DNA of 64,000 bases, taken from positions 33,245 through 97,244 of the forward strand of contig CAUJIN010000032.1 in NCBI GenBank assembly GCA_963205495.1. Direction: 5' to 3'. The notes beneath the pieces are model-generated. The model was not told the DNA's origin. It made no database searches and was given only the letters and a program-made list of their open reading frames with translations. The position numbers were made by a program, and so were the translations under genes. The stretch is from Pseudomonadota bacterium (lineage in GTDB: Bacteria > Pseudomonadota > Gammaproteobacteria > Xanthomonadales > Xanthomonadaceae). How positions within the stretch are numbered: the stretch's first letter is position 1; each line of letters starts with the position of its first letter. Below are positions 9,123-18,669 of the stretch, in pieces.

Positions 9123-10255
9123 ACCCTTCGGCCGAAGCCCCGCACCAGGTGCACGGACTGTCCGGCGATGCGATGGCGCCGGACTGGCCTCCGCTGACCT
9201 TGGCCGAGCTGGCGCGGGTATTCCGCCACTACCCGGGCCACGGCGCGCCGCACGCGATCCTCTGGCACAGCCCGCGCCCGCTTTCGGCGGCGGCGCTGGT
9301 CGAGACCGATGCAGGAACGGTGTTCGCCAAGCGCCACCACGCCAGCGTGCGCAGCCACGCCGTCCTGCAGGAGGAACACGCCTTCGCAGCACACCTGCGC
9401 GGACGCGGGATTCCGATTCCCTCGATCCACGCCAACGCCGACGGCCAAAGCGGGCTGGCGCAGGGGGCTTGGGTCTGGGAGCTGCACGCGGCGGCCGAAG
9501 GCATCGACCTCTACCGCGACGTGCCTTCCTGGACGCCGCCGCACGATCCCGCGCACGCTCGATCCGCAGGCGCCATGCTGGCGCGCCTGCACCAGGCCGC
9601 ACAGGGTTTCGATGCGCCGCAGCGCGCCACCCACCTGCTGGTGGCACGCTCGGAGCTGATCGAGGCCGACGATCCGCTGGCCGCGCTCGTCGCGCAGCGG
9701 CCGCAGCGGCCTGCGCTCGCGTCCTGGCTGGACTCGCATCCATGGCAGCAAGCACTGTCCGCAACGCTGGCCCCGTTCCAGCCCGCCGTCGCGGCGCGCG
9801 CGGCAGCGCAGCCGCGCCTCTGGACCCACGGCGACTGGCATGTTTCCAATCTTTTCTGGAGTCAAGCTGCTCCGTGCGCCTCGGTGAGCGCGGTACTCGA
9901 TTTCGGCCTGTGCGCGCGCAGCTTTGCCCTGTTCGATCTGGCCACCGCGATCGAGCGCAATGCCATCGCGTGGCTGGAACCCGGCGATGCGCGCGCGCGC
10001 CCGGCCATCGCGCAAGCGCTGCTCGATGGCTACCGCGAAGTGCGCACGCTGGAACCGGAAGATCTTGCGCTGGTTGCAGACCTCCTGCCAGTCGTGCATC
10101 TGGATTTCGCGCTCTCCGAGGTGGAGTATTTCGCGGGCGTCACGCGCAATTTCGAGCACGCCCGGATCGCCTGGCAGGACTTCCTGATCGGCCACGCGCA
10201 CTGGTTCCGCACGCACGCAGGACAGAGGTTTCTGCAAACGCTGCGTGCAAGCTGA
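9110..10255 (+). CDS. Phosphotransferase family (APH-fold) small-molecule kinase
   Basis: A 381-residue APH-superfamily kinase. TVFAKRHH gives the ATP-binding lysine, LWTHGDWHVSNLFW the catalytic loop and VLDFGLCARSFALFDLA the metal-binding segment. The substrate cannot be told from sequence; relatives phosphorylate homoserine, choline, thiamine or antibiotics, and others have unknown roles. The ATG overlaps the end of srkA by 13 nt; an in-frame GTG at 9119 is an alternative. A thiamine-uptake operon under a TPP riboswitch follows directly. A thiamine-kinase role is therefore conceivable, but the gene sits upstream of the riboswitch and is not controlled by it. Confidence 0.8.
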   Translation: MRTVNPSAEAPHQVHGLSGDAMAPDWPPLTLAELARVFRHYPGHGAPHAILWHSPRPLSAAALVETDAGTVFAKRHHASVRSHAVLQEEHAFAAHLRGRGIPIPSIHANADGQSGLAQGAWVWELHAAAEGIDLYRDVPSWTPPHDPAHARSAGAMLARLHQAAQGFDAPQRATHLLVARSELIEADDPLAALVAQRPQRPALASWLDSHPWQQALSATLAPFQPAVAARAAAQPRLWTHGDWHVSNLFWSQAAPCASVSAVLDFGLCARSFALFDLATAIERNAIAWLEPGDARARPAIAQALLDGYREVRTLEPEDLALVADLLPVVHLDFALSEVEYFAGVTRNFEHARIAWQDFLIGHAHWFRTHAGQRFLQTLRAS

Positions 10256-10295
10256 GCGTGCACGCAGAGACCATTCGTGATTCAATGTGTGGCTG

Positions 10296-10373
10296 AAGCG
10301 GGGGTGCCCGGCGAATGCCGGGCTGAGAGAGACCCTTCGAACCTGACCCGGTTAGTACCGGCGTAGGGAGCTT
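10296..10373 (+). promoter_or_regulatory. TPP riboswitch (THI element)
   Basis: The core signatures are present in order: GGGGTGCCCGG, then CTGAGAGAGACCC, GAACCTGACCCGG and CGTAGGGAGCTT. The closing P1 pairs AAGC at 10296-10299 with GCTT at 10370-10373. It lies 76 bp before the TonB receptor ATG. Downstream, CACCGC and GCGGTG can pair near 10382-10407 and may form part of the expression platform; no strong T run follows, so control may act on translation. Confidence 0.95.
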
Positions 10374-10449
10374 GATCAGGACCACCGCGGCCACGCGCCG
10401 GCGGTGTTCTGCCGTCGCTTCGTCCTCCCCATGCAGACGAACGCCGACG

Positions 10450-12618
10450 ATGAACCACCTCTCCCACTCCCTCCTCTTCCTTGCCCTTGCATCCGCCCTG
10501 AGCCACGGCGCGCGCGCGGCCGATGCGCCATCGCACGCCGACGCCACCCGACTCTCGCAGGTGGAGGTGGAAGCCAGCGTCCCCGACGAAGCCGACGCGG
10601 AATCGTCAGGTCCCTGGGGCAAGGCCTCGCTGAAGTCCACGCCCGCACAGGTCAACGTGATCGGGCGCGATCAGATCGAGGATCGCCACATCCGCACGCT
10701 GAGCGAACTGGCGCGCGAGGACGCTTCCGCAGGCGACGGCTATGCCCCGGTGGGGTACTACCAGAACCTCGTGATCCGCGGCTTTCCTCTGGACCTCGGA
10801 ACCGGCTACCGGCTCAACGGCCTGACCATCACCGGCGAACAGATCCTGGCGCTGGAAGACAAGGCGCGGGTGGAAATCCTCAAGGGTCCAGCTGCGCTCG
10901 AAGCCGGCGCGATGGAGCCGGGCGGCGCGGTGAACTTCGTCAGCAAGCGTCCCGAGGAAGTCCGGCGGATCACGCTGGGCACCGACTCGCACGGCTCGCG
11001 CCTGGCGGCGTTGGACGCCGGTACCTGGCTGACGCCCGAGCTCGGCGTGCGCGCCAACCTGGGCTGGGAAGAAATGCACTCTTTCGTCCGGCACGCCGAC
11101 GGACGCCGCAACTTCTACGCCCTGGCGCTGGACTGGCGCCCCTCCGAACGCACCACGCTGGAGCTGGACGCGAACTACCACGCCAGCGCGCAGCGTTCGG
11201 TTTCCGGCTATCAGCTCCTCGGCGCAAGCGTGATTCCGGAGGATGCCAGCGCCACCCTCATGCTGGGCTACCAGCCCTGGCAGTCGCCGGTAGGCATCCA
11301 TTCGACCAACACCAGCGCGCGCCTTTCGCACCGGTTTTCCGATCGCTGGCAGGCGCAGATTTCCGTCGGCCACAGCCGCAGCGTGATCGACGACTACGTG
11401 GCCTTCGCCTACGGCTGCTACTACCAGCCGGCCTGCTGGACGGGCGAGGTGCCGGGCAACTTCTTCGCTCCCGACGGCGGCTATGACATCTACGACTATC
11501 GCAATCCGGACGATACCCGCAGCAGCGATGAACTGCGCGTCCGTCTGGACGGTCGATTCGAGACCGGCGCGGTGCAGCACGACCTGAGCCTGGGCGCGGG
11601 CGCGTTCCGGCGCGAGATCGAACGCCACCGCAGCGTCAACGAGTACATAGGCAGCGGCAACATCCACGATCCGCAGGTGCCGGTCCATTCCCCCTCGCCG
11701 GAAGCCATCGGACCGCGCGTGCGGCGCCTTTCGAGCTGGCAGCATTCGCTGTTCGCCATGGACCGGATGCGGCTGGGCGCGCATTGGCAACTCCTCCTCG
11801 GGGCTCGCCTCGTGCAGCTCGACGACCGCGCCTGGAGCAAGCGCGGCGCGCTGGAACGCGACGCGCACCTGAGCCATACCCTTCCCCAGGTGGCCGCGCT
11901 GTGGGCGCCGAGCGAAACGCTCATGCTCTACGCCAGCTACAGCGAGGGCCTTTCGCTCGGCCTCGAGGCGCCGTTCTGGACCAGCAACGACGGGGATCTC
12001 CTGGGTCCACGCCTGTCGCGGCAGTTCGAGCTGGGCGCAAAGTTCGGCCACGGCGGCGCCGTCGACTACAGCGCCGCACTGTTCCGCATCCGCCAGCCCT
12101 GGCAGCACGCCGAACCCGATTCCACCGACGCCGGATACACCTTCATCGAGCGCGGCAGCGAGAATCATCTGGGGCTGGAACTATCCGCGAACGCGCAGCT
12201 TGGCGAGAACCTGCGCCTTGTCGCCAGCGGCAGCCTGATCCGGGCGCGCGGAGAAAATGCCGGGAACGCCGCCTACGAAGGCCACCAGCTCGCCAACGTG
12301 CCGCGCGTGCGCGCCAGCGTCCATTTCGACTACCGACTTCCCGCCCTGCCTGCGCTGAGCCTTCTGGCCGGCGCACGCCATGCCGCACGCAATCCCGCCA
12401 CGCTGGACGGACAGGTCCACGTTCCGTCCTGGACGGTATGGGACGCAGGCCTGCGCTACGACATGCGTTGGGGGGAACGTGAACTGACATGGCGCCTGTC
12501 GGTGGACAATCTGATCGATCGCTTCTACTGGCGCGACACGGGCAGCGCGCTGGGCGACAGCTACCTCTTCCCCGGCGCGCCGCGGTTGGCCCGCCTCAGC
12601 GTATCGATCGACCTGTAG
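10450..12618 (+). CDS. TonB-dependent outer-membrane receptor, predicted thiamine uptake
   Basis: Energy-coupled outer-membrane receptor of 722 residues. A signal peptide ends near ALSHGARA. The plug domain follows (STPAQVNVIGRDQIED, VIRGFPLD, VEILKGPAALEAGAMEPGGAVNFVSKRP in successive pieces). The rest is a beta barrel of alternating strands ending in ARLSVSIDL. The ligand is inferred from context: a TPP riboswitch lies upstream and a PnuT-like permease starts two bases after the stop. This matches the predicted THI-regulated receptor plus PnuT arrangement known from other Gram-negative bacteria. This ATG is preferred to in-frame upstream starts that fall within the riboswitch or lack a signal peptide. 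Confidence 0.9.
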   Translation: MNHLSHSLLFLALASALSHGARAADAPSHADATRLSQVEVEASVPDEADAESSGPWGKASLKSTPAQVNVIGRDQIEDRHIRTLSELAREDASAGDGYAPVGYYQNLVIRGFPLDLGTGYRLNGLTITGEQILALEDKARVEILKGPAALEAGAMEPGGAVNFVSKRPEEVRRITLGTDSHGSRLAALDAGTWLTPELGVRANLGWEEMHSFVRHADGRRNFYALALDWRPSERTTLELDANYHASAQRSVSGYQLLGASVIPEDASATLMLGYQPWQSPVGIHSTNTSARLSHRFSDRWQAQISVGHSRSVIDDYVAFAYGCYYQPACWTGEVPGNFFAPDGGYDIYDYRNPDDTRSSDELRVRLDGRFETGAVQHDLSLGAGAFRREIERHRSVNEYIGSGNIHDPQVPVHSPSPEAIGPRVRRLSSWQHSLFAMDRMRLGAHWQLLLGARLVQLDDRAWSKRGALERDAHLSHTLPQVAALWAPSETLMLYASYSEGLSLGLEAPFWTSNDGDLLGPRLSRQFELGAKFGHGGAVDYSAALFRIRQPWQHAEPDSTDAGYTFIERGSENHLGLELSANAQLGENLRLVASGSLIRARGENAGNAAYEGHQLANVPRVRASVHFDYRLPALPALSLLAGARHAARNPATLDGQVHVPSWTVWDAGLRYDMRWGERELTWRLSVDNLIDRFYWRDTGSALGDSYLFPGAPRLARLSVSIDL

Positions 12619-12620
12619 CC

Positions 12621-13172
12621 ATGAACCCGATCGAGATCTTCGCCGCCGTCCTCAGTGCGCTCGGCGTCTGGCTGATGGCCAGGCGCCGCCCCTGGGCCTG
12701 GCCGATCGGTCTGATGTCGGTACTGATCTACGCCTGGGTCTTCATCGAAGTGCGGCTGTATTCTGACGCGCTCCTGCAGGGCGCGTTCGCCGCGATGCTG
12801 GTCTACGGATGGTCACGCTGGCTTCGCAACCTGGGCAAGGATGGTCGCGTGCGTGTGGCCACGCTGCCGCTTCCGCACGCGTCGGCGCATCTGGCTCTTG
12901 GTGCGCTCGGCGCACTCGCGCTGGGTGCCTTCATGGCGCACTGCACCCGTGCCGACCTGCCCTGGCTGGACGCCGCGCTCGCTGCCTTCAGCCTGGTGGC
13001 GCAGTGCTGGCAGGCGCGCCGACACGTCGCCAGCTGGTGGCTGTGGATCGCGGTCGATCTGGTCTATGTCGGCATGTATCTGCACAAGGCGCTTCACCTC
13101 ACCGCCCTGCTCTACGCGCTGTTCGTCGCCCTTGCCGTGAACGGACTGGTGCAGTGGCGACGGGCGGAGTGA
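12621..13172 (+). CDS. pnuT: PnuC-family transporter, predicted PnuT thiamine permease
   Basis: Small inner-membrane facilitator of 183 residues with about seven hydrophobic segments. The family signature is near the end: WWLWIAVDLVYVGMYL, which provides the W and D residues of the PnuC substrate site. PnuC members carry nicotinamide riboside, while PnuT members carry thiamine. Position behind a TPP riboswitch and a TonB receptor, with only two bases between stop and start, supports thiamine. No thiamine pyrophosphokinase gene follows, although one often accompanies pnuT. Confidence 0.88.
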   Translation: MNPIEIFAAVLSALGVWLMARRRPWAWPIGLMSVLIYAWVFIEVRLYSDALLQGAFAAMLVYGWSRWLRNLGKDGRVRVATLPLPHASAHLALGALGALALGAFMAHCTRADLPWLDAALAAFSLVAQCWQARRHVASWWLWIAVDLVYVGMYLHKALHLTALLYALFVALAVNGLVQWRRAE

Positions 13173-13247
13173 TCGGTTCGACAGGAACCGAGCATCTGTT
13201 CGACCTGTGTGCGCGATACTGGCAAGAGTCCACTTCAGGTCCTGCCG

Positions 13248-14915
13248 ATGACTCACGACGAAGAACCCCGTCTGCTCGTGCTGCGCTCCATGGCCGCCAT
13301 CCATCGCTACCTCGATGGCTACCCGCGGGCGCTGCCGCAAGCGCCCGATGCGGCCTGGATGTCCCTGCCCGAATGGCTGGCCGAAGGCGACGACTGCGAT
13401 GAAGACCACTTCCATCGCGCGCTGAGCCTCGGATACCCGGCACTGCGCGTTCCCGAAGACGAGGATCGCGGTGCCACCGGCACGATCAGTCCGGAACTGG
13501 CGCGTCGCCTGCGCGCCGTTCCGACCCAGCGCTGCAAGGGGCTGGTTGCCGTTGCGCTGGAGGACTGCGGCAACCACGAGGCGATGCAGCAGCTCAATTT
13601 CCTGCTGCGCGACCGCGTGCTTCCCGTCATTGCCACCGCTCCGGTCATGCGCGCGCTGATCGCGCGCTACTACGACCGTGACGAAGACCTCACCATCGTC
13701 CATCAGCTCGGACTGGACCCTGCGCGCGAAACCAGTGAAAAGGAAGTCGAACGCCTGGCGCGCGAAATGCCGATCGTGCGCATCGTGGGCGGGCTGATCC
13801 GGGACGCAATCCGGCGTCGCGCTTCGGACATCCACATTCGTCCTGGCGCACAGGGTGCAGACGTGCTCTACCGCATCGACGACGAGCTGGTGCCGGTGCG
13901 CCGTTTCCTGCGATCCCTGCTTCCGGTGCTGGTTTCACGCATCAAGGTGCTTGCGGAAATGAACATCGCAGAACGGCGGCGTCCGCAGGACGGTCGCACC
14001 AGCGTCACGCTGGAAGAGGGACGCAAGATCGACATGCGCGTTTCCATCGTGCCCACGGTTTTCGGCGAATCGGTGGCGATCCGCCTGCACGACACCGGAG
14101 GCAGCCTGCTCAACCTCGAACAACTGGGCCTGGATCCCGCCGACAGGGTGCGGCTGGACGACGTGCTTGCGCGCAGCCACGGCATGTTCCTTGCCACCGG
14201 CCCCACCGGCTGCGGCAAATCCACCACGCTGTACGCCGCGCTGCTTGAACTGCGCAAGCAGCGCATCAACATCCTCACCATCGAAGACCCTGTCGAATTC
14301 CATCTGGAAGACGTGCAGCAGATGCAGGTCAACCGCGTCGCCGGCTTCACCTTTGCCAGCGCCATGCGCAACTTCCTGCGCCACGATCCGGACGTGATCA
14401 TGGTGGGCGAAATGCGCGATCGCGAGACGGCCGGCATCGCGGTGGAATCGGCGTTGACCGGCCATCTGGTGCTTTCCACGCTCCACACCAATTCCGCCGC
14501 GGCGACGGTGACGCGCCTGCTTGATCTTGGCGTGGAATCCTACCTGCTGCGCGCATCGCTCCTGGCGGTGATGTCACAGCGGCTGGTGCGGAAAACCTGT
14601 CCGCACTGTCGCGAGGTGGAAACGATCGAGCCCCGGGTCAGGAGCATTCTCGGCGTCGGGCCGGACGAGGTTTTCCACGTTGGCCGGGGGTGTCCCCACT
14701 GCGATGGGCTGGGCGTGCGGGGCAAGCTTGCCGCATATGAACTGATGATCGTCACGCCCGCGATCCAGGAACTCATCGTTCCCGGCGTCGACATGCGCGC
14801 AATCCACGAAACCGCCGTGCGCGAAGGCATGACGCCGATCACCAAGGCCGCGGTGAAACTGGCGCGCAGCGGAATGATTTCCCTTGCCGAAGCCTGGCGG
14901 GTGCGGGCCGAATGA
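13248..14915 (+). CDS. GspE/PilB-family secretion ATPase
   Basis: Cytoplasmic hexameric ATPase of the type II secretion/type IV pilus family, 555 residues. The N-terminal region is diverged from the usual N1 domain. RASDIHIRPG begins the ATPase core, GPTGCGKST at about 318-326 is the Walker A, TIEDPVEF the Asp box, VGEMRDRETA the Walker B and HTNSAAATVTRL the His box. A zinc-binding tetracysteine (CPHC and CPHCDG) lies near the C-terminus, as in GspE and PilB. No other secretion or pilus genes are adjacent, so the system it serves cannot be named. The ATG at 13248 was chosen over an in-frame GTG at 13209. Confidence 0.88.
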   Translation: MTHDEEPRLLVLRSMAAIHRYLDGYPRALPQAPDAAWMSLPEWLAEGDDCDEDHFHRALSLGYPALRVPEDEDRGATGTISPELARRLRAVPTQRCKGLVAVALEDCGNHEAMQQLNFLLRDRVLPVIATAPVMRALIARYYDRDEDLTIVHQLGLDPARETSEKEVERLAREMPIVRIVGGLIRDAIRRRASDIHIRPGAQGADVLYRIDDELVPVRRFLRSLLPVLVSRIKVLAEMNIAERRRPQDGRTSVTLEEGRKIDMRVSIVPTVFGESVAIRLHDTGGSLLNLEQLGLDPADRVRLDDVLARSHGMFLATGPTGCGKSTTLYAALLELRKQRINILTIEDPVEFHLEDVQQMQVNRVAGFTFASAMRNFLRHDPDVIMVGEMRDRETAGIAVESALTGHLVLSTLHTNSAAATVTRLLDLGVESYLLRASLLAVMSQRLVRKTCPHCREVETIEPRVRSILGVGPDEVFHVGRGCPHCDGLGVRGKLAAYELMIVTPAIQELIVPGVDMRAIHETAVREGMTPITKAAVKLARSGMISLAEAWRVRAE

Positions 14916-14999
14916 ACTCCACACCCAACCCGGGGCGATCCTTGCGGCACGAGCACCCGTGCGCCACCCTTTTGTCTTCATGATCACCTTCCCTCTTCC

Positions 15000-15512
15000 A
15001 TGAGCCGCTGGCGCCCGCCCGCGGCGGCTTCCACCGCCCTCATCACCCGCGCCGGATTCGAGCGGCTGCGGGCCGAGCTGGAGGGGCTGTGGCGCGAGAA
15101 GCGCCCGGAAGTGGTCCGCGCGCTGGCGGCGGCGGCGGCCGAAGGCGACCGTTCGGAAAACGCCGAATACACCTACCGCAAGAAGCAGCTCGGCGAGATC
15201 GACCGCCGGGTGCGCTATCTGAGCAAGCGCCTGGAGCAGCTGCGGGTGGTGGATACCGTTCCCAGTGACCCGGAGCGCATCTACTTCGGGGCCGAGGTCG
15301 AACTGGAGGAAACGCAGAGCGGAGAGACGCTCTGCCACCGGATTGTGGGTCCGGACGAAACCGACGCGCGCGCAGGCTGGATCAGCATCGACTCGCCGCT
15401 CGCGCGCGCCCTGCTGGGCAAGCGTGCCGATGAGGAGATCGAAATCGAGCTGCCCGGCGGCAGGCGGCGTCTGGCCGTGGTCGAAATCCGCTACCCGGAA
15501 AATCCGGGCTGA
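15000..15512 (+). CDS. greB: Transcription elongation factor GreB
   Basis: Stimulates RNA cleavage by backtracked RNA polymerase. The 170 residues show the N-terminal antiparallel coiled coil with the acidic tip [20 protein letters not shown] and the C-terminal FKBP-like domain ([26 protein letters not shown]). [16 protein letters not shown] and the length favour GreB over GreA. The gene converges with recO, with only 19 bp between the stop codons. Confidence 0.93.
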   Translation: MSRWRPPAAASTALITRAGFERLRAELEGLWREKRPEVVRALAAAAAEGDRSENAEYTYRKKQLGEIDRRVRYLSKRLEQLRVVDTVPSDPERIYFGAEVELEETQSGETLCHRIVGPDETDARAGWISIDSPLARALLGKRADEEIEIELPGGRRRLAVVEIRYPENPG

Positions 15513-15531
15513 AGCTCCGAAGCCAGCCGAT

Positions 15532-16257
15532 TCAGCCGCGATCCCCTTCCCTGCCGCGTCTGGCCCCCGCAAGATCGGACAACAGCTGCCAGGAGCGCAG
15601 CTCGCGCCCGCCCAGATGATGGCGCAACACCTCGCGCAACAGACGTCGCAGTTCCCGCAAGCCCTCGGCATCGGGCTTGCGGTCTTCGCCCAGGGCCAGC
15701 AGCGCGGCGCCGGAAACACTCTCCGCGGTCGCATCGCGCACCCGATACGGCCCGGTCATCGGGTCGACACGGTAGCGACCTCCCGGATCGAGCGTTTCCC
15801 CGCCCTCGCCTGCGGCCTCCAGCTCCAGCGCATAGCCGGTCGCCGCGAGAAGGTCGCGCTCGAAGCGCCGCAACTCCCACGCCATCGGCGCATCCGGCTC
15901 GCCCAGCGCCCCGAGGCATTCGGCATAGCGCCAGAACAGGTCGGGCTGTGGCTCGCCGCGCGGCAACAGGCGCAGTACCAGTTCGTTGAGGTAGAAGCCC
16001 GCAAGCAGCGAGTCGCCCGCAAGCAAGGGCGCGCTTCCAGCGGGCTCTGCGGCGTTCAAGCGCAGCAGCTCACCGCGCCCGCCCCAGGACAGGAGCAAAG
16101 GCTGCATCGGCTGCAGCACGGCGCGCTGCGACTGTCCGCGCGTACCGCGCACGCCGCGCGCCACCAGGCCGATGCGACCGTGGTCGCGGGTGAACGCCTC
16201 CAGCAGCAGGCTCGTCTCGCGGTAGGGCCGCGCGTGCAGGATGTAGGCGGGATGCAT
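15532..16257 (-). CDS. recO: DNA repair protein RecO
   Basis: Recombination mediator that anneals strands and helps RecR load RecA. The 241 residues start with the OB-fold sequence AYILHARPYRETSLLLEAFT and GRIGLVARGVRG, followed by the helical C-terminal domain with FERDLLAATGYA. The usual gene order era-recO is broken here by a small outer-membrane protein gene on the opposite strand, so recO has its own promoter or is read from further upstream. Confidence 0.93.
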   Translation of the reverse strand: MHPAYILHARPYRETSLLLEAFTRDHGRIGLVARGVRGTRGQSQRAVLQPMQPLLLSWGGRGELLRLNAAEPAGSAPLLAGDSLLAGFYLNELVLRLLPRGEPQPDLFWRYAECLGALGEPDAPMAWELRRFERDLLAATGYALELEAAGEGGETLDPGGRYRVDPMTGPYRVRDATAESVSGAALLALGEDRKPDAEGLRELRRLLREVLRHHLGGRELRSWQLLSDLAGARRGREGDRG

Positions 16258-16414
16258 GGGGAATCGGACGGCAGACGAACTCTACGACAGCCACTCTAGC
16301 GGGGCATCCGGAAAATGCCATCCTGCGCACGGTTCGGTGAAACCGCCTCCATCTTCTTGCGTCGGAATCCGTGAACGCGCACCATCAGAGCCCCCTCACA
16401 ACGATAAATCCGGC

Positions 16415-16984
16415 ATGCGCCCGTTGCTCCTCGGTCTCGCCCTGCTGGCCTGCGCCAGCGCGACCCACGCCGAACCGCTCAGCTACGACTACGTCTATCT
16501 CAGCCATCAGGAAACCGAGACCGACACCTCGATGGGGCGCGCCGGCAGCGATGTGTTCGGCATGCACTATGAGCTGGGGAAACACCTGCACGTGTTCGGT
16601 TCCCTCGGAGACGCCGGCGCTTACGGAAATCCGCTCTGGAAGAACAGCCGCGCGCTGCGCTACGGCCTGGCCGGACGCCATCTGTTCGGAGAAGACACCC
16701 TGTTCGCCTTCAAGGTCGCCGCGATCCGGGCGCGCTTCGACCGTCCCGGCGGCCAGACCGTCAAGGACAACGGCTACAGCCTGATCCTGGAAGTGCGCCA
16801 CCGCTTCACCCCGTGGATGGAAGGAATCGCCAGCGCCTCGCGCAGCGACGTACTGGGCTGGAAGACCACAGAGTACGTCGCAGGCCCGATGTTCCACGTC
16901 GGCAAGTACGTGGCCATGGGAACCCTGTACCGCCACATGGAGGGGCACTCGGGCCTCGAAGCCACGGTGCGCTGGTACTACTGA
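16415..16984 (+). CDS. Small outer-membrane beta-barrel protein, function unknown
   Basis: I do not recognise a specific family. The 189 residues begin with a clean signal peptide (MRPLLLGLALLACASATHA) with cleavage before EPLSYDY. The mature part alternates polar and hydrophobic residues (YDYVYLSHQE, MHYELGKHLHVFGSL, LRYGLAGRHLF, YSLILEVRHRF, YVAMGTLYRHM). It ends in WYY, matching the C-terminal aromatic signal of BAM substrates. Eight strands are plausible from length. It is inserted on the opposite strand between era and recO. An in-frame upstream extension was rejected because the signal peptide starts at this ATG. Confidence 0.7.
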   Translation: MRPLLLGLALLACASATHAEPLSYDYVYLSHQETETDTSMGRAGSDVFGMHYELGKHLHVFGSLGDAGAYGNPLWKNSRALRYGLAGRHLFGEDTLFAFKVAAIRARFDRPGGQTVKDNGYSLILEVRHRFTPWMEGIASASRSDVLGWKTTEYVAGPMFHVGKYVAMGTLYRHMEGHSGLEATVRWYY

Positions 16985-17040
16985 CCGGAGACCGTCGCAG
17001 CGCGCAATTTCGCGCGATGCGGAAAGAACGCACGCTGCCG

Positions 17041-17934
17041 CTATTCGTAACCGAATCCGCGCAAGCCGGCTTCGTTGTCCGACCAGGCCTCGCGCACCTT
17101 GCACCACATCTCCAGGAACACCTTGCGCTCGAACTGCTGCTCGATGGCGATGCGGGCGGCCTGTCCGATGGAGCGCATCCGGCTGCCGCCGGCACCGATG
17201 ACGATGGCCTTTTGCCCGGGTCGCTCGACGTAGACGGTGGCCGCGATCCGCAGCAGCCGCCCCTCTTCCTTGTAGCTGTCGATCGCAACGGTGGTGGCAT
17301 AGGGCAGTTCGGCTCCGAGCTGGCGCATCAGCTGCTCGCGGATCAGCTCGGTGACCAGAAACCGCTCGCTGCGATCGGTGACCTCGTCTTCGCCGAACAG
17401 CGGCTCGGAGGGTGGCAGCAGCGCCAGCAGACCGCGGCGCAGATCCTCCAGACCCACGCCCCGCTCGGCGGAAACCGGGAACACGGCGGCAAAGTCGCGC
17501 CCTTCGGTCACCCGCGCGAGGAAGGGCAAAAGCTCGGACTTGTCGCGGATGCGATCGACCTTGTTGAGGATCAGCACGCGCACAAGCCCGCTGGACGCCA
17601 GTGCGGCAAAGGCGGCTTCGTCTTCCTCGCGCCACTGGCCGGCCTCTATCACCAGTGCACCCAGGTGCACGTCCGCAAGCGACCCGCGCGCGGCACGATT
17701 CATGTAGCGGTTGATCGCTTTCTTGCCGTCCGAATGCAGGCCTGGCGTGTCCACCCAGACGATCTGCCCGTCCTCGCGGGTGTCGATCCCGAGAATGCGG
17801 TGGCGTGTAGTCTGGGACTTGGGCGAAACGATGCTGACCCTGTAGCCGACCATGCGGTTGACGAGGGTCGATTTGCCGACGTTGGGGCGGCCGATGACCG
17901 CGACCAGGCCTGCGTGGAATCCGGATTCACTCAC
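17041..17934 (-). CDS. era: GTPase Era
   Basis: Essential GTPase that binds the 3' end of 16S rRNA during 30S assembly. The 297 residues contain G1 [10 protein letters not shown], switch region [15 protein letters not shown]3 VDTPGLH and G4 NKVDRI. The KH domain has [20 protein letters not shown] with the RNA-binding GxxG-like loop, and [14 protein letters not shown] follows. It lies 69 bp downstream of rnc in the lepA-lepB-DUF4845-rnc-era block. Confidence 0.96.
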   Translation of the reverse strand: MSESGFHAGLVAVIGRPNVGKSTLVNRMVGYRVSIVSPKSQTTRHRILGIDTREDGQIVWVDTPGLHSDGKKAINRYMNRAARGSLADVHLGALVIEAGQWREEDEAAFAALASSGLVRVLILNKVDRIRDKSELLPFLARVTEGRDFAAVFPVSAERGVGLEDLRRGLLALLPPSEPLFGEDEVTDRSERFLVTELIREQLMRQLGAELPYATTVAIDSYKEEGRLLRIAATVYVERPGQKAIVIGAGGSRMRSIGQAARIAIEQQFERKVFLEMWCKVREAWSDNEAGLRGFGYE

Positions 17935-18003
17935 GGTTTGCCTCTGGGCATCGCAAAGAAAGAAGACGCCTGCAGCGGCAGGCAGCGGGGAAGTCCATCG
18001 TCC

Positions 18004-18669
18004 TCAGCCGGAAATCCGTTCGAGCATGCGGGCGGCCGCGCCCTGTTCCGCCTGACGACGAGAACTGCCCTCGGCCACGGTTTCCAGCGCAGGCGTAGCC
18101 AGACGGCAGAGCACCTCGAAGACCTTGTCATGCTCCTCTCCGCGCGCATCCAGCAGCACGTATTCTGGCAGCGGCAGGGCGCGCGCCTGCAGCCATTCCT
18201 GCAGGCGGGTCTTGGCGTCCTTTTCGGTGCCGGAAGCGGTAAGGGAGTCGAAACGCGAGGAGAACCAGCCCAGCACGGTCTTGCGGCAGGTCTCGAAACC
18301 GGCGTCCATGTGGATTGCGCCGATCAGGGCTTCCAGCGCATCGGCCAGGATCGAATCGCGCCGGAAGCCTCCGCTCTTGAGTTCGCCCGGCCCCAGTTCG
18401 AGCTGCTCGCCCAGCGCAAGCTCGCGCGCGATGCCGGCGAGCGAAGCCTCGCACACGAGCTGGGCGCGGGCGCGGGTCAGCCAGCCTTCGTCAGCGGTCG
18501 GATGCCGAAGATACAGCGCCTCGGCCACGATCACGTTGACGAGGCCATCGCCGAGAAACTCCAGTCGCTCGTTGTTGCGCCCGCTGGCGCTGCGGTGGGT
18601 CAGGGCCCGCTTGCGCAGCGCCGGGTCGGAAAAGACGTGGCCGATGCGGTCAGTCAACGCTGCCGGCAC
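18004..18669 (-). CDS. rnc: Ribonuclease III
   Basis: Double-stranded RNA endonuclease that processes rRNA and some mRNAs. The 221 residues have the signature [15 protein letters not shown] and the second acidic pair in [10 protein letters not shown]; the dsRNA-binding domain starts near [11 protein letters not shown] and ends [19 protein letters not shown]. The signature reads GDG where GDS or GDA is usual; the catalytic Glu and Asp are kept. Its start overlaps the DUF4845 gene by 20 nt, indicating coupled translation. Confidence 0.95.
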   Translation of the reverse strand: MPAALTDRIGHVFSDPALRKRALTHRSASGRNNERLEFLGDGLVNVIVAEALYLRHPTADEGWLTRARAQLVCEASLAGIARELALGEQLELGPGELKSGGFRRDSILADALEALIGAIHMDAGFETCRKTVLGWFSSRFDSLTASGTEKDAKTRLQEWLQARALPLPEYVLLDARGEEHDKVFEVLCRLATPALETVAEGSSRRQAEQGAAARMLERISG

